Counted from the stretch's first letter, positions 26,939 to 36,425 are shown. The stretch: DNA of 64,000 nt from Ferroplasma acidarmanus Fer1 (GCF_000152265.2 NC_021592.1:372001-436000); one strand, 5' to 3'. A program made the numbers and translations. The notes: a model not told the origin generated them from the sequence alone.

Positions 26939-28966
26939 TTGGAAAAAAGTGAAGAAAATGAAGATTTAATAACGATATATTCTACTATGATAAAGATCAG
27001 AAAATATGAAGAAAAATTGCGCGATATCTATCTCAGCGATAAAAAACCACTATTTAACATTGCAGCCGGGAAGATTCCCGGTGAAATGCATCTTTCGGCT
27101 GGCCAGGAACCGTCGGCTGCATGGATGTCGGTTTTGCTAAGGAATGATGATTTTGTTTACAGCACACACAGGCCACACCATACTGCCATAGCTAAGGGAG
27201 TAGACCTGAACAGGATGACTGCGGAGATAATGGGAAAGCATGGTGGGTTAAGCAAAGGAAAAGGTGGGCATATGCATATTTTTGATAAAAAGGTTAATTT
27301 CGCCTGTGCCGGAATTGTAGGTTCATCTTTTCCCTCTGCACTTGGAGCAGCCCTGGCATCGAAACTCGATGGTAAAGACAGCATTGCAGTGGCATTTGGA
27401 GGTGATGGTTCATTAAACCAGGGTATGTTCCTTGAATCATTAAATCTTGCATCATTATGGAAACTTCCCGTAATTTTTGTAATAGAAAACAATGATTGGG
27501 CAATATCTGTGGAAACAAAGGATTCTACGCCGCTTAAAAATGATGCTATAAGAGCCGATGGTTTTGGAATGCCCGGAGTTTACATAGAAAATAATGACCC
27601 TGTAAAAATGTATAAAGCGGCAGAAAAAGCTGTTAAGAGGGCAAGGAGCGGGGAAGGGCCTACCCTTATTGCTATCGATACGTACAGGTACTACGGGCAT
27701 TTTGAAGGTGATCCTGAAGTATACAGGCCTAAAGATCAGGTAAAGGAACTTCTTGCAAAAGACCCCATAAAGATAATGGAATCCGACCTGCTTAAGAAGG
27801 GCATTATCTCAAAGGACGAAGACGACAGGATAAATAATTCGGCTATGGAAGAAATAAGCCAGGCATTTGCATTTGCAGAAGACAGCCCTCTTCCGGTGGG
27901 AAGCGACTCCATGGATGACGTGTATGCTCCTGTAGACTATTCAATAGAACCCACAACAAAGGGCAGAAAACTTCCGGTTTACATGGCAATTTCAGAGGCA
28001 ATATCCCAGGAGATGGAGGGAAATAAAGATGTACTTTATATGGGTGAAGATGTGGGAAAATATGGCGGAATTTTTGGGGCAACAACCGGCCTGTTTAAAA
28101 AATTTGGGGCTGAACGTATAAGGGACACTCCAATAAGCGAATCAGCATTTATTGGCTCGGCTGCTGGACTCGCTGCTGCCGGGAAGCGACCTATAGTTGA
28201 GCTGATGTTTTCAGATTTTGTCGGCGTAACACTTGACCCCATAATGAACCAGATAGCAAAAAACCATTATATGTCTGGCGGCACTGTAAATATGCCTGTT
28301 GTCATTACCACCGCTGTTGGAGGCGGCTATGGTGATGCAGCACAGCATTCGCAAACGTTGTATTCACTCTTCGGGCATCTTCCCGGGCTTAAGGTAGTGG
28401 TACCTTCAAACAGCTATGATGCAAAAGGGTTGATGGTATCTGCAATAAAAGATAACAACCCGGTTGTCTATATGTTTCATAAGGGGCTTCTGGGATTGCC
28501 ATGGATGCCATATCCACAATCTACAGTGACCGAAGTACCTGAGGAAGAATATACTGTCCCAATAGGAAAAGCCAGAATTGCCAGGGAAGGAAAAGACATA
28601 ACAATAATCGGTATAGGCGCTACGGTGCATATGGCAATGGAAGCTGCAATGGAGCTTGAAGAGAATGGAATTAACGCTGAAGTAATTGACCTGAGAAGCA
28701 TAAAGCCGCTTGATACTGATACTGTTATAAGGTCTGTCGGGAAAACCGGATCACTGCTTGTGGCTGATGAAGATTATGCTGCATTCGGGCTTGCATCGGA
28801 AATTACATCGGCTGTAAGCCATGCCCTCTTCGGGAAACTTGATAAGGCTCCTGAAAGCATTGTATCCCCTGATGTGCCTGTGCCCTATAGCCAGCCAATG
28901 GAGAAATACTGGCTTCCGGACACACAGAAAATTGTAAACAGAGTTATGGAGATGTTCAAAAAGTGA
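26939..28966 (+). CDS. 2-oxoacid dehydrogenase E1, alpha-beta fusion
   Basis: The 675-residue protein fuses both thiamine-diphosphate subunits of an E1 component. The alpha part (about 1-330) has GKHGGLSKGKGGHMHIFD and the ThDP motif GGDGSLNQG ending VIENN. The beta part (about 340-675) has VLYMGEDVGKYGGIFGATTG, RIRDTPISESAFIGSAAGLA and a C-terminal LLVADEDYAAFGL. The start is TTG at 26939, preceded by AGGTGAT at 26929-26935. E1 decarboxylates pyruvate, acetoin or a branched oxoacid and transfers the acyl group to a lipoyl arm. The next gene supplies that arm, but no E2 acyltransferase or E3 gene is present in the window. Confidence 0.88.
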   Translation: MEKSEENEDLITIYSTMIKIRKYEEKLRDIYLSDKKPLFNIAAGKIPGEMHLSAGQEPSAAWMSVLLRNDDFVYSTHRPHHTAIAKGVDLNRMTAEIMGKHGGLSKGKGGHMHIFDKKVNFACAGIVGSSFPSALGAALASKLDGKDSIAVAFGGDGSLNQGMFLESLNLASLWKLPVIFVIENNDWAISVETKDSTPLKNDAIRADGFGMPGVYIENNDPVKMYKAAEKAVKRARSGEGPTLIAIDTYRYYGHFEGDPEVYRPKDQVKELLAKDPIKIMESDLLKKGIISKDEDDRINNSAMEEISQAFAFAEDSPLPVGSDSMDDVYAPVDYSIEPTTKGRKLPVYMAISEAISQEMEGNKDVLYMGEDVGKYGGIFGATTGLFKKFGAERIRDTPISESAFIGSAAGLAAAGKRPIVELMFSDFVGVTLDPIMNQIAKNHYMSGGTVNMPVVITTAVGGGYGDAAQHSQTLYSLFGHLPGLKVVVPSNSYDAKGLMVSAIKDNNPVVYMFHKGLLGLPWMPYPQSTVTEVPEEEYTVPIGKARIAREGKDITIIGIGATVHMAMEAAMELEENGINAEVIDLRSIKPLDTDTVIRSVGKTGSLLVADEDYAAFGLASEITSAVSHALFGKLDKAPESIVSPDVPVPYSQPMEKYWLPDTQKIVNRVMEMFKK

Positions 28967-29199
28967 TAATAAAAGTTCCGGAATTGTGGGATGTCCAGGG
29001 CCTTGGAAAAGCTATAATAACACAGTGGTATGTAAAAGTTGGGGATTCTATAAAGGAAGATACCCCGGTATGCCAGATTATGGCGGGCAAAGTAACCGTT
29101 GAAGTTGAAGGAAAGGCAAAAGGTAAAGTGACAAAAATTTTTAGGGATATCAACGCAGAGATAGTTCCCGGAGATGATCTGCTGGAAGTTGAAACATAA
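28963..29199 (+). CDS. Free-standing lipoyl-domain protein
   Basis: This 78-residue protein is a single lipoyl/biotinyl hammerhead domain with VGDSIKEDTPVCQIMAGKVTVEV. Lys43 in AGKV is the expected lipoylation site, and the second half KAKGKVTKIFRDINAEIVPGD matches the domain. The start is GTG at 28963, overlapping the E1 stop by 4 nt (GTGA), so it is coupled to the fused E1. It lacks the peripheral-subunit-binding and acyltransferase domains of a full E2. It is probably the acyl carrier for the E1, passing the acyl group to an E2 encoded elsewhere. Confidence 0.8.
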   Translation: MIIKVPELWDVQGLGKAIITQWYVKVGDSIKEDTPVCQIMAGKVTVEVEGKAKGKVTKIFRDINAEIVPGDDLLEVET

Positions 29200-29221
29200 A
29201 AATTATTTGATCAAAATATTA

Positions 29222-30766
29222 TTATTTTTTATTATGCTCTGACCTTATTGCGGCGATTGCAATTAGAGCAACAATTCCAATTATTACAATAGTTATAATT
29301 ATTTTATAATCCTGTATATAATTATACAATGTTACAGGGGAGGGATTCTGTACGAAGGTTATATTTATACTGTTATCTGCACCATTTACGGTAAAATTGC
29401 CTGAGCCACCTGTTATTGAATAACCGGCTACCGAAGGAATGGTATAATTATACGTGCCGTTGTACAGAACGAATGTAATGTTATTGCCAGTTGAATACAG
29501 TGCATTACCATTGACCTGCACGCCCCATTCAGTACCGGCAGCCAAACCCTTCTCTGTAAAGGTAACATTGTATGATGGGCCGGAGGTATAACTATAATAT
29601 CCTCCAGCCGATAAAGTATAATTCCTGCTATAAACTGGCTGCCCGTATTTGGAAAATAATGTAAAGTTATACGTTCCGGGATTTAGGGTTAAATTTAGAT
29701 ATTGCCCCGTAAAATTATATCTGCTTCCATTTAACTTTATATAAGTATTCTTAACAGTACTCTTAAAGTTAAATACCGCCACATTGCTTGAATTATACAA
29801 TTCGCCGGGAGTAGTGTTTCCGGTTTCTATGTGTGCCATGGGAATCATAGAAGCAGAATTATAGGATACCGATACATTACAAACGCCTTCTGCCGTATCG
29901 CTTCCGTGGTTGTAAGCGTTGGATACAACCTGGTAATTATGCCCGTTCCAGTATTCCAATCCCATTGTCAGATTTGCCTGTATAACTCTGGTATTGGTTG
30001 AGTTTCCCGGACCGCCCAGAATTAAACCCGCATCGGCATATGAATTATTGGGAAGAAGGTTTTGCCCGTTAACTATGAACCCGTAGTTGTGGGACACACT
30101 GGAAGCGAAGGTGAAATTTAAGGTATCATAGGTTTTCCATCCATTTCCATCATTATACTCCATGTATATGTGTGGATAACCACTGGCAGTATAGGATACG
30201 CTTCTCAGCTTGATATTGCTATAACTGAAAGACCTGAATGTGCCGTTATCGGATGCAAAATAGTAAAGGTGCGCGGAACTGCTGTTCATTAATGTCCCAT
30301 TGCCATGCATTGTACTGTTATGCATTTCTGCATTTGTAGATGTAAAATTCCAGACATTATCTATAAACACCACCTGCCGATTGGAAGTGTTCAGCACAGC
30401 CACATTTTGAACCCAGTAATAATAGGTAGAATTCCCGTTTTGAAAACTATAAATCAAATTTAACTGTATTCCCATATTATTCGGGCAACTGGAAATAGAC
30501 GCATTATAGGTTTTTAAATCCGTGATGTTGACAATACCTGTGAATGCTGTTGAATTGAAGGAACTGGGGGTTCCACCGGGCCCAATTCCATAATCAGCAA
30601 TGCCCATAGGAGCCGGTTCTTTTGTATAATATCCCTCTGGATATACCACTGCTGGAGAAACAGCAGAATTGTTTAAATGTGCATTAGTGCCATTATGGAC
30701 GTAAATTCCACCATATACAGAGAGAATCATAATAATTGAAATGAAAACAATAGCGAATTTGTTCAT
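29222..30766 (-). CDS. Thermopsin-like secreted protein with C-terminal membrane anchor
   Basis: The protein has 514 residues. Residues 1-30 form a signal peptide. The thermopsin-like domain has PAPMGIADYGIGPGG near 52-66, FTGIVNITDLKTYNAS, IQLNLIYSFQNGNSTYYYWVQ and VVFIDNVWNFTS. Two beta-sandwich modules follow, with YSRNYTLSAGGYYSY and EKGLAAGTEWGVQVNGNAL segments, then a C-terminal helix near 485-505 and a short basic tail. Thermopsins are acid proteases of peptidase family A05, and extracellular proteolysis at low pH is the likely role. The many N, S, T and Y residues and NxS/T sites fit a glycosylated surface protein. Catalytic residues of the family are not established, so activity is inferred. 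Confidence 0.8.
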   Translation of the reverse strand: MNKFAIVFISIIMILSVYGGIYVHNGTNAHLNNSAVSPAVVYPEGYYTKEPAPMGIADYGIGPGGTPSSFNSTAFTGIVNITDLKTYNASISSCPNNMGIQLNLIYSFQNGNSTYYYWVQNVAVLNTSNRQVVFIDNVWNFTSTNAEMHNSTMHGNGTLMNSSSAHLYYFASDNGTFRSFSYSNIKLRSVSYTASGYPHIYMEYNDGNGWKTYDTLNFTFASSVSHNYGFIVNGQNLLPNNSYADAGLILGGPGNSTNTRVIQANLTMGLEYWNGHNYQVVSNAYNHGSDTAEGVCNVSVSYNSASMIPMAHIETGNTTPGELYNSSNVAVFNFKSTVKNTYIKLNGSRYNFTGQYLNLTLNPGTYNFTLFSKYGQPVYSRNYTLSAGGYYSYTSGPSYNVTFTEKGLAAGTEWGVQVNGNALYSTGNNITFVLYNGTYNYTIPSVAGYSITGGSGNFTVNGADNSINITFVQNPSPVTLYNYIQDYKIIITIVIIGIVALIAIAAIRSEHNKK

Positions 30767-30861
30767 TAGTTTAATAATATAGCTGAATATAAAAAGATTT
30801 TTAAAACTCTATATTTTTCGAAATAGTTAAATTAATATTAAATTCTTTATGTTGAATATTT

Positions 30862-31629
30862 ATGGGTGAAATAAATATTAAAAAGCATGGGCATATAACT
30901 ATTATTTCCATAAACAGGTATAACGTTAGAAATGCGGTGGGTTATAAAACTTCAAAGATGCTTGGGAATGCGTTTCTTGATTTTAACATGGATGCTGAAC
31001 AGCACATAGCCATTATTACAGGAGAAAATGGCATATTTTCTGCAGGCGCTGACCTGAACGATGCAAAGGCAATGTCTCAGGAAGTTCTCGGGGAAAACGG
31101 GCCTATGGGCTTTACGAGAATGAAAATTGTAAAACCTGTAATAGCTGCAATATCAGGGTATTGCGTAGCCGGAGGGCTTGAAATGGCACTGGCAGCTGAT
31201 ATAAGGATTGCTGATTCTGATTCAATGATTGGATTTCTGGAAAGGCGCTTCGGGGTGCCATTGATAGATGGTGGGACTCAGAGGCTCCCATTGATAATAG
31301 GCATAGGGAGGGCACTGGACATGATTTTAACCGGCAAGCTTGTATCTGCTGATGAGGCAAAGTCTATAGGGCTTGTAAACTACGTAACAGAACATGGAAA
31401 AAGCCTTGATAAAGCCATGGAAATAGCAAAACTTATGGATTCGTATCCTGCCGTTACAATGCTGAACGATCGTTTAGCCCTGCTTGAAGGGTTATCTAGG
31501 CCTCTTTGCGAGGGATTGAGAATAGAAGCAGAATACGGGAAAAAAACTATAGATAGCGGAATAGTGGAAGATGGTGCGCAAAAGTTTATTGCCGGTAATG
31601 GAAGACATGGAAAAATAGATAAATTGTAA
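30862..31629 (+). CDS. Enoyl-CoA hydratase family protein
   Basis: This is a 255-residue crotonase-fold enzyme. The first oxyanion segment is FSAGADLNDAKAM near residues 56-68. GYCVAGGLEMALAADIRIAD near 100-119 is the second. FLERRFGVPLIDGGTQRLP near 127-145 carries an E where hydratases place a catalytic acid. It is divergent from the thermopsin-like gene and followed by the convergent 4HBD-like gene. Hydration of a trans-2-enoyl-CoA is the default call. Confidence 0.85.
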   Translation: MGEINIKKHGHITIISINRYNVRNAVGYKTSKMLGNAFLDFNMDAEQHIAIITGENGIFSAGADLNDAKAMSQEVLGENGPMGFTRMKIVKPVIAAISGYCVAGGLEMALAADIRIADSDSMIGFLERRFGVPLIDGGTQRLPLIIGIGRALDMILTGKLVSADEAKSIGLVNYVTEHGKSLDKAMEIAKLMDSYPAVTMLNDRLALLEGLSRPLCEGLRIEAEYGKKTIDSGIVEDGAQKFIAGNGRHGKIDKL

Positions 31630-31709
31630 AAAATGATATATTGATATAGCACTGGAAACCCGGGAAGTTCAGAATAGTATACGGGACATGGCGCTATAAA
31701 TAGCCGCAG

Positions 31710-33167
31710 TTACTTTTCCAGTTTATCATTGATCCCTGAGGCAAATTTCGCCAGATCGATACTTGAAGAGTAATCATATGACCTGCAGAGTTCCATAGTA
31801 CTTGCCTCAATGGAACCTTCTGCATGAATCATTCCTGCCAGATAGAGGCTCCCCAGAGACGATATAAATTCCCTTAGTGTCTGGAATAGCCTTACACGTT
31901 CCATTGTTTCTTCTTTCTTTCTTCCTGCAAGGTATTTCATCAGATAGGTTTTCTCATTGCTATTTTCAAAATCCTCGTAGGAAGGCATAGTAGCAACCAG
32001 CCCTCCGGCTATGTCAACTATATTCTTTACAACATCAGTATAATTCTCGTTTGCGAATAATTTTCCCACATTTGTAAAGATTATATCCGGTATTGCAAGA
32101 GAAGCCTGCTTATCATATGTACAGCTATATGAGGAAGCTATAGCTGTTGCCTTTAATGTCTCCTTATAGCTTATAAGCACTGCAAGGTTTCTCCTTATGT
32201 TTGATTTATCATCAACTCCATTATATGAAGCTAGCAGTTTACCTGTGCCAATGAGGAAATCTGCCATTGCAGCCCTGTAAGATATTGCAGTGAATCTGTG
32301 GAAAGTGGGGAACATCATGGCCAGGAGCCCTGCAAAATCATATTCACCATTCAAAAATACGCGCTCCATTGGAATGAATACGTTGTCGAATATTGTTATG
32401 GTTTCAACTTCTATATTTTCCCTGCCTATCACCGACAGGGAATCATTCATTGTTGTTTCAGTTTCTTTCAGGGGGCGGGCAATCATAGTAATTCCCTTGG
32501 TGTTTGCAGGTATGGCAAAAGCAACAGCGTAATCTTTATCAGCTTCTGTCATGTTTCTCGTAGGAATCACTATAATTTCATTTGATGCTATGGATTGGGT
32601 TGTATGTGCCTTCGCTCCTGAAACATAAATTCCATTTTTATCCCTTTTTACTATGTGTACGTACATGTCCGGGTCTTCCTGTTCCGATGGCCTTAATGAG
32701 CGATTCCCCTTCATGTCGGTCTGTGCCAGCGAAAGGCTCAGGTCTTTTTCAACTACATACCTGTAAAAGGCCATTACCCGGTTATAATAATCTGTTTTAT
32801 ATTTACTGTCTATCCTCCTGGAAACATACATAAGGGCAAAAAGGGCATCTGACCCGATGGCTTTTACTATGTTGAATTGCCCCCTGCCGAGTCTGGTAGT
32901 TTCATATATTAATTTATGCCGTGCAACAAGGTCTTCCGTATTCTGCGGTATTTTATAGAATATGCTTGCCTTTCCTGATTCTTTGTCTGTAAAACACATC
33001 ATATTTTCATATTTGCTGTCCTGCTGAAGCCGGTAAATTCCGGATGCATGACTGACAGGAACCCCAAGGGCAGGATGTGCAGCCACATTTTCCACCCTCT
33101 TTCCACGGTAATATACAACTCTTCCATCATTGAGGCTGTTCTTATAGCTTTCCACATTCATTAACAT
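31710..33167 (-). CDS. 4-hydroxybutyryl-CoA dehydratase / HpaB-family homologue lacking Fe-S cysteines
   Basis: This 485-residue flavoprotein aligns by eye along its whole length with 4-hydroxybutyryl-CoA dehydratase (MLMNVESYKNSL, DPDMYVHIVKR, GAKAHTTQSI, MTEADKDYAVAFAIPA, EYDFAG, DIAGGLVATMPS). The four [4Fe-4S] ligands of that enzyme (C99, C103, H292, C299 in the clostridial protein) correspond here to N99, A103, H290 and Y297, so three of the four are missing. It cannot hold the cluster in the usual way. It may be a vinylacetyl-CoA isomerase or an FADH2-dependent hydroxylase of the 4-hydroxyphenylacetate 3-monooxygenase type. It is divergent from the acyl-CoA ligase at 33332. Confidence 0.75.
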   Translation of the reverse strand: MLMNVESYKNSLNDGRVVYYRGKRVENVAAHPALGVPVSHASGIYRLQQDSKYENMMCFTDKESGKASIFYKIPQNTEDLVARHKLIYETTRLGRGQFNIVKAIGSDALFALMYVSRRIDSKYKTDYYNRVMAFYRYVVEKDLSLSLAQTDMKGNRSLRPSEQEDPDMYVHIVKRDKNGIYVSGAKAHTTQSIASNEIIVIPTRNMTEADKDYAVAFAIPANTKGITMIARPLKETETTMNDSLSVIGRENIEVETITIFDNVFIPMERVFLNGEYDFAGLLAMMFPTFHRFTAISYRAAMADFLIGTGKLLASYNGVDDKSNIRRNLAVLISYKETLKATAIASSYSCTYDKQASLAIPDIIFTNVGKLFANENYTDVVKNIVDIAGGLVATMPSYEDFENSNEKTYLMKYLAGRKKEETMERVRLFQTLREFISSLGSLYLAGMIHAEGSIEASTMELCRSYDYSSSIDLAKFASGINDKLEK

Positions 33168-33261
33168 AATAATTTATAATGATGCCTTATTTAATTTTAT
33201 CCGGGGAAACTATAGTCTATTAAAATGATATATATCTTATAATAATGTTTTTGCAGCCAGC

Positions 33262-33274
33262 AGGTATCATACCT
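33262..33274. promoter_or_regulatory. 13-bp perfect palindrome in a divergent promoter region
   Basis: AGGTAT and ATACCT flank a central C in the 164-nt region between the 4HBD-like gene (minus) and the acyl-CoA ligase (plus). The position, 58-70 nt before the ligase ATG and 95 nt or more from the other start, and the perfect dyad suggest an operator for a dimeric regulator. It may control both genes. Confidence 0.35.
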
Positions 33275-33331
33275 ATTTTTCATTTACAGGAAGAGCGTCA
33301 GATTTAAATATAGTTTAATTTTATAATAACC

Positions 33332-34969
33332 ATGGAAAAAAAGAAATGGTTTGATATCTGGCCCTACTATCTACCTTTTACAATAGATTATCCTGAAATG
33401 GACATATGGGAAATGCTGGAAAGCCCATCCGGATTATACGGGAATAAAAATGCATTGGTATATTATGGAAATAGAATAAAATACAGGGAGCTATGGCAGA
33501 ACGTAAAAAATCTTTCTACATATATAAAAATGATGGGGTTTGGAAAAGGAGATAGAATCGGAATAATGATGCAGAATTCCCCCCAGTTCATAATTTCATT
33601 TTTTGCCATATCAAGATCCGGAGCCACAATTGTTTTGATGAGCCCGGCACTGGATATGGAAACTGCAGAGTATATTGCAAGAGATACGAATTTAAAAATG
33701 GTAATTACCACGGCTGAACTTTTAAAGGTGCCATGGGACCTCCATGAAAAATTCAATATTCCTGTAATATGCGGCCTGCTCAAGGATTACATTAAAGAGC
33801 CCGATATCCCTGTTCCTGAATTTGTGCTCGCTGATCTGGATATAAAAGGCGTACCATGGAGCGAAGCGGTGGAAAATCGCCCTGATGCCGGGCATATTGA
33901 GTCGGGGGCTGACGCCGAGGCATTGATAGCATATACATCAGGCACAACAGGAATTCCTAAGGGATGTGTCCATACAAACAGATCGGTGATATCCAATGCA
34001 ATAGGAGCTTCCATATGGAGGAGGCTTACTTCGTCGGCAATTGAGCTGGGAGCAGCACCATTTTTCCATGTTACAGGGCTCTCATTTTCGATGCTGTCTC
34101 CAGTGTATTCCGGCGCAACAATTGCAATATTAACAAGATGGAATAGCGAGGCGGCAATAGAAGCAATTGAAAAATACAGGGTAACCCATTTTGTATCTGT
34201 AGCCCCGATGATAGTTGACCTGCTGAACCAGAAGAACCTTGAAAATAGAGATTTCTCCTCCATGCGTTTTATCGGTGGCGGGGGTGCAGCAATGCCAGAA
34301 ATCCTTGCAGAGAATATGGAAGATTTATTTCATATTCCTTTTGTAGAAGGCTATGGAATGACAGAAACCATGGGACAAACACACATAAATCCGCCGGAAC
34401 ACAGGAAATTGCAGTGCATCGGAATACCGCAATTTGGCTATGATGCAAAAATAATTTCCACAGAAACCGGAACCCCTGTAGAAGAAGGCACGGGCGAGAT
34501 TGTGGTCACTGGGCCAAGCCTGTTCACCGGATATTTAAATAAGCCACTTGATACCATGCAGGCTTTTGTAGATATCGATGGGCAAAAATATCTCAGAACC
34601 GGAGATATTGGATATATGGACAATGAAGGCTCATTTTTTGTTGTTGACAGGCTAAAAAGAATGATAAACCGTGCGGGTTTCAAGGTCTGGCCAGCCCAGG
34701 TGGATAGTTTAATGCTAAAACATTCGGATATACTGGAAGCCTGTGTGGTCGGCACGCCTGATCCAAGAAATGGAGAAGAGGTCAAGGCTTATGTTGTTCT
34801 TAGGGAGCCTGGAAGAAACAAGAAAATCTCTGAAATGGAAATAGTTGAATGGGCTAAAAAGGAAATAGGTGGTTATAAATATCCAAGAATAGTTGAATTC
34901 ATAGAATCGTTGCCGAAAACTGCAACGGGTAAAGTTGACTGGAGAAAACTCCAGGAGAGGGAAAAATAA
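33332..34969 (+). CDS. AMP-forming acyl-CoA synthetase (medium-chain/aromatic type)
   Basis: This 545-residue ANL-superfamily ligase has AYTSGTTGIPKGCVHTNRS near residues 201-219 as the phosphate-binding loop. YGMTETMGQTHINPP comes near 340-354, then YLRTGDIGYMDNEG and VVDRLKRMINRAGFKVWP near 425-445, and the catalytic lysine of the C-terminal lid lies in KTATGKVDWRKL. It forms CoA thioesters from a carboxylic acid. Its neighbours, a 4HBD-like protein, a hydratase and an exporter, suggest catabolism of a hydroxy- or unsaturated acid. The specific acid is unknown. Confidence 0.87.
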   Translation: MEKKKWFDIWPYYLPFTIDYPEMDIWEMLESPSGLYGNKNALVYYGNRIKYRELWQNVKNLSTYIKMMGFGKGDRIGIMMQNSPQFIISFFAISRSGATIVLMSPALDMETAEYIARDTNLKMVITTAELLKVPWDLHEKFNIPVICGLLKDYIKEPDIPVPEFVLADLDIKGVPWSEAVENRPDAGHIESGADAEALIAYTSGTTGIPKGCVHTNRSVISNAIGASIWRRLTSSAIELGAAPFFHVTGLSFSMLSPVYSGATIAILTRWNSEAAIEAIEKYRVTHFVSVAPMIVDLLNQKNLENRDFSSMRFIGGGGAAMPEILAENMEDLFHIPFVEGYGMTETMGQTHINPPEHRKLQCIGIPQFGYDAKIISTETGTPVEEGTGEIVVTGPSLFTGYLNKPLDTMQAFVDIDGQKYLRTGDIGYMDNEGSFFVVDRLKRMINRAGFKVWPAQVDSLMLKHSDILEACVVGTPDPRNGEEVKAYVVLREPGRNKKISEMEIVEWAKKEIGGYKYPRIVEFIESLPKTATGKVDWRKLQEREK

Positions 34970-34976
34970 ATTAAAA

Positions 34977-36425
34977 TTATTTACCTCCAGAGTTTGTTTC
35001 AACTGAAGCTGCCTTCTTCTTTCTTGCCACAGTCATATATGACATGAGGGCTCCCATAACCAGAACAATCATGGAAACAAGAAGGGCGTAATGCAACCCT
35101 ACTATGAACTTGCTGGATAACCCGCCCTGAAGTTTGTCAACGCCGAGGAAGACTTCGAATGTAACATACCGTGGAACTGTGGATGCAGCTACTGTAATGG
35201 CAATGACATAGCTCATCAATGTGCCTATATTTGTAAGCGTCCTCAACAACCCGGAAGAGGATCCATAAAGCTGTTTCGGCGAATTGGACATGACAGAGCT
35301 TGTGTTTGATGGCCAGAACATGGACCCGCCAAACCCGGTTATTATAGACCCTGCTATTACCACATATACCGGTGTCGATACGCCGAGGAACAGGTAAACA
35401 ACTATTCCTGCAGCCATTAATAATATGCCTGTTCCGGCAAGCATCCCTGGTGCAATCCTGTCTGAAAGCTTGCCCATCTTAGGTGACAGAAAACTGGATA
35501 GAAGATAGCCTGGAACCAGAACCAGGGAAGCGTAAAATGGTGTCAATCCCCTTACGCCCTGCAAATACATTATAAGAATAAAAATTACTGATAAAAAGCC
35601 TATTGCCTGGAGTGTAGCAGCAGCAAGGGACATGGATAATTTTCTGTTCTGGAAAACCCGTGTATCTATAACAGGGCTCTTTGAGCGTTTTTCAAGAATG
35701 GCAAAGGGAATTATTATTATAAGCCCTATTATTACCAGTGCAAGATTAAAATAATTTGCGCCAACTGAAGCCACCTCAATGGCACCATATGATATGAGCC
35801 CCAGCATGGCCACAATTAAAGCCGTTCCTGTATAATCAATCTTTGTACTGGATTTTTTATTATCTTTTATGTACTTTGATGCTATGTAAAACCCTATGAG
35901 GCCTATTGGCACATTTATATAAAATATATATCTCCATCCTATGAAAGTGGTTATAATTCCACCAAGGACAATTCCAAGGACCCCGCCGATGCTCCATCCC
36001 ATGCTGGTAATGCCAAATGCCCTACCCCTTTCACGGGCTGGAAAATAATCTGCAATTATGGCGTTGCTGTTAGCCTGAAGCAGTACTGCGCCGAATCCCT
36101 GTATTATACGTGAAAAAATGAGGAAGTCAATAGTAGGGGAGGCTCCTGACATTACTGACCCTATTATAAAAATGATAAACCCTACATTAAATATCCTGCC
36201 TCTTCCAAATATATCGCCTAGCTTGCCCATCTGTGTTGTCAATGTAGCCAGAACAAGAAGATACACCAGTATAACCCATATGGTATTAATAAAAGGGGCA
36301 TGGAGGTCAACTGTAAGTGTGGGCAATGCCAGTATAACTATTGTTGTATCTATTGCCGACATCAACATTCCTATTAAAACACTGACAAGAATATACGTAC
36401 GTTTTTTATCCTCTACTTTATCCAT
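34977..36425 (-). CDS. MFS exporter, DHA2 type (14 TM)
   Basis: This 482-residue protein has about fourteen helices. The N-terminus reads ILVSVLIGMLMSAIDTTIV, typical of DHA2 multidrug exporters, followed by LGDIFGRGRIF in the loop after TM2 and RIIQGFGAVLLQANSNAII in TM4. The C-terminus is cytoplasmic and basic. It converges on the acyl-CoA synthetase with 7 nt between stops. It is a possible efflux pump for organic acids or drugs. Confidence 0.88.
   Translation of the reverse strand: MDKVEDKKRTYILVSVLIGMLMSAIDTTIVILALPTLTVDLHAPFINTIWVILVYLLVLATLTTQMGKLGDIFGRGRIFNVGFIIFIIGSVMSGASPTIDFLIFSRIIQGFGAVLLQANSNAIIADYFPARERGRAFGITSMGWSIGGVLGIVLGGIITTFIGWRYIFYINVPIGLIGFYIASKYIKDNKKSSTKIDYTGTALIVAMLGLISYGAIEVASVGANYFNLALVIIGLIIIIPFAILEKRSKSPVIDTRVFQNRKLSMSLAAATLQAIGFLSVIFILIMYLQGVRGLTPFYASLVLVPGYLLSSFLSPKMGKLSDRIAPGMLAGTGILLMAAGIVVYLFLGVSTPVYVVIAGSIITGFGGSMFWPSNTSSVMSNSPKQLYGSSSGLLRTLTNIGTLMSYVIAITVAASTVPRYVTFEVFLGVDKLQGGLSSKFIVGLHYALLVSMIVLVMGALMSYMTVARKKKAASVETNSGGK

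Noticed and set aside
31710-33167. Plain annotation as 4-hydroxybutyryl-CoA dehydratase
   Set aside because: Three of the four cluster ligands are replaced, so the dehydratase activity cannot be assumed.
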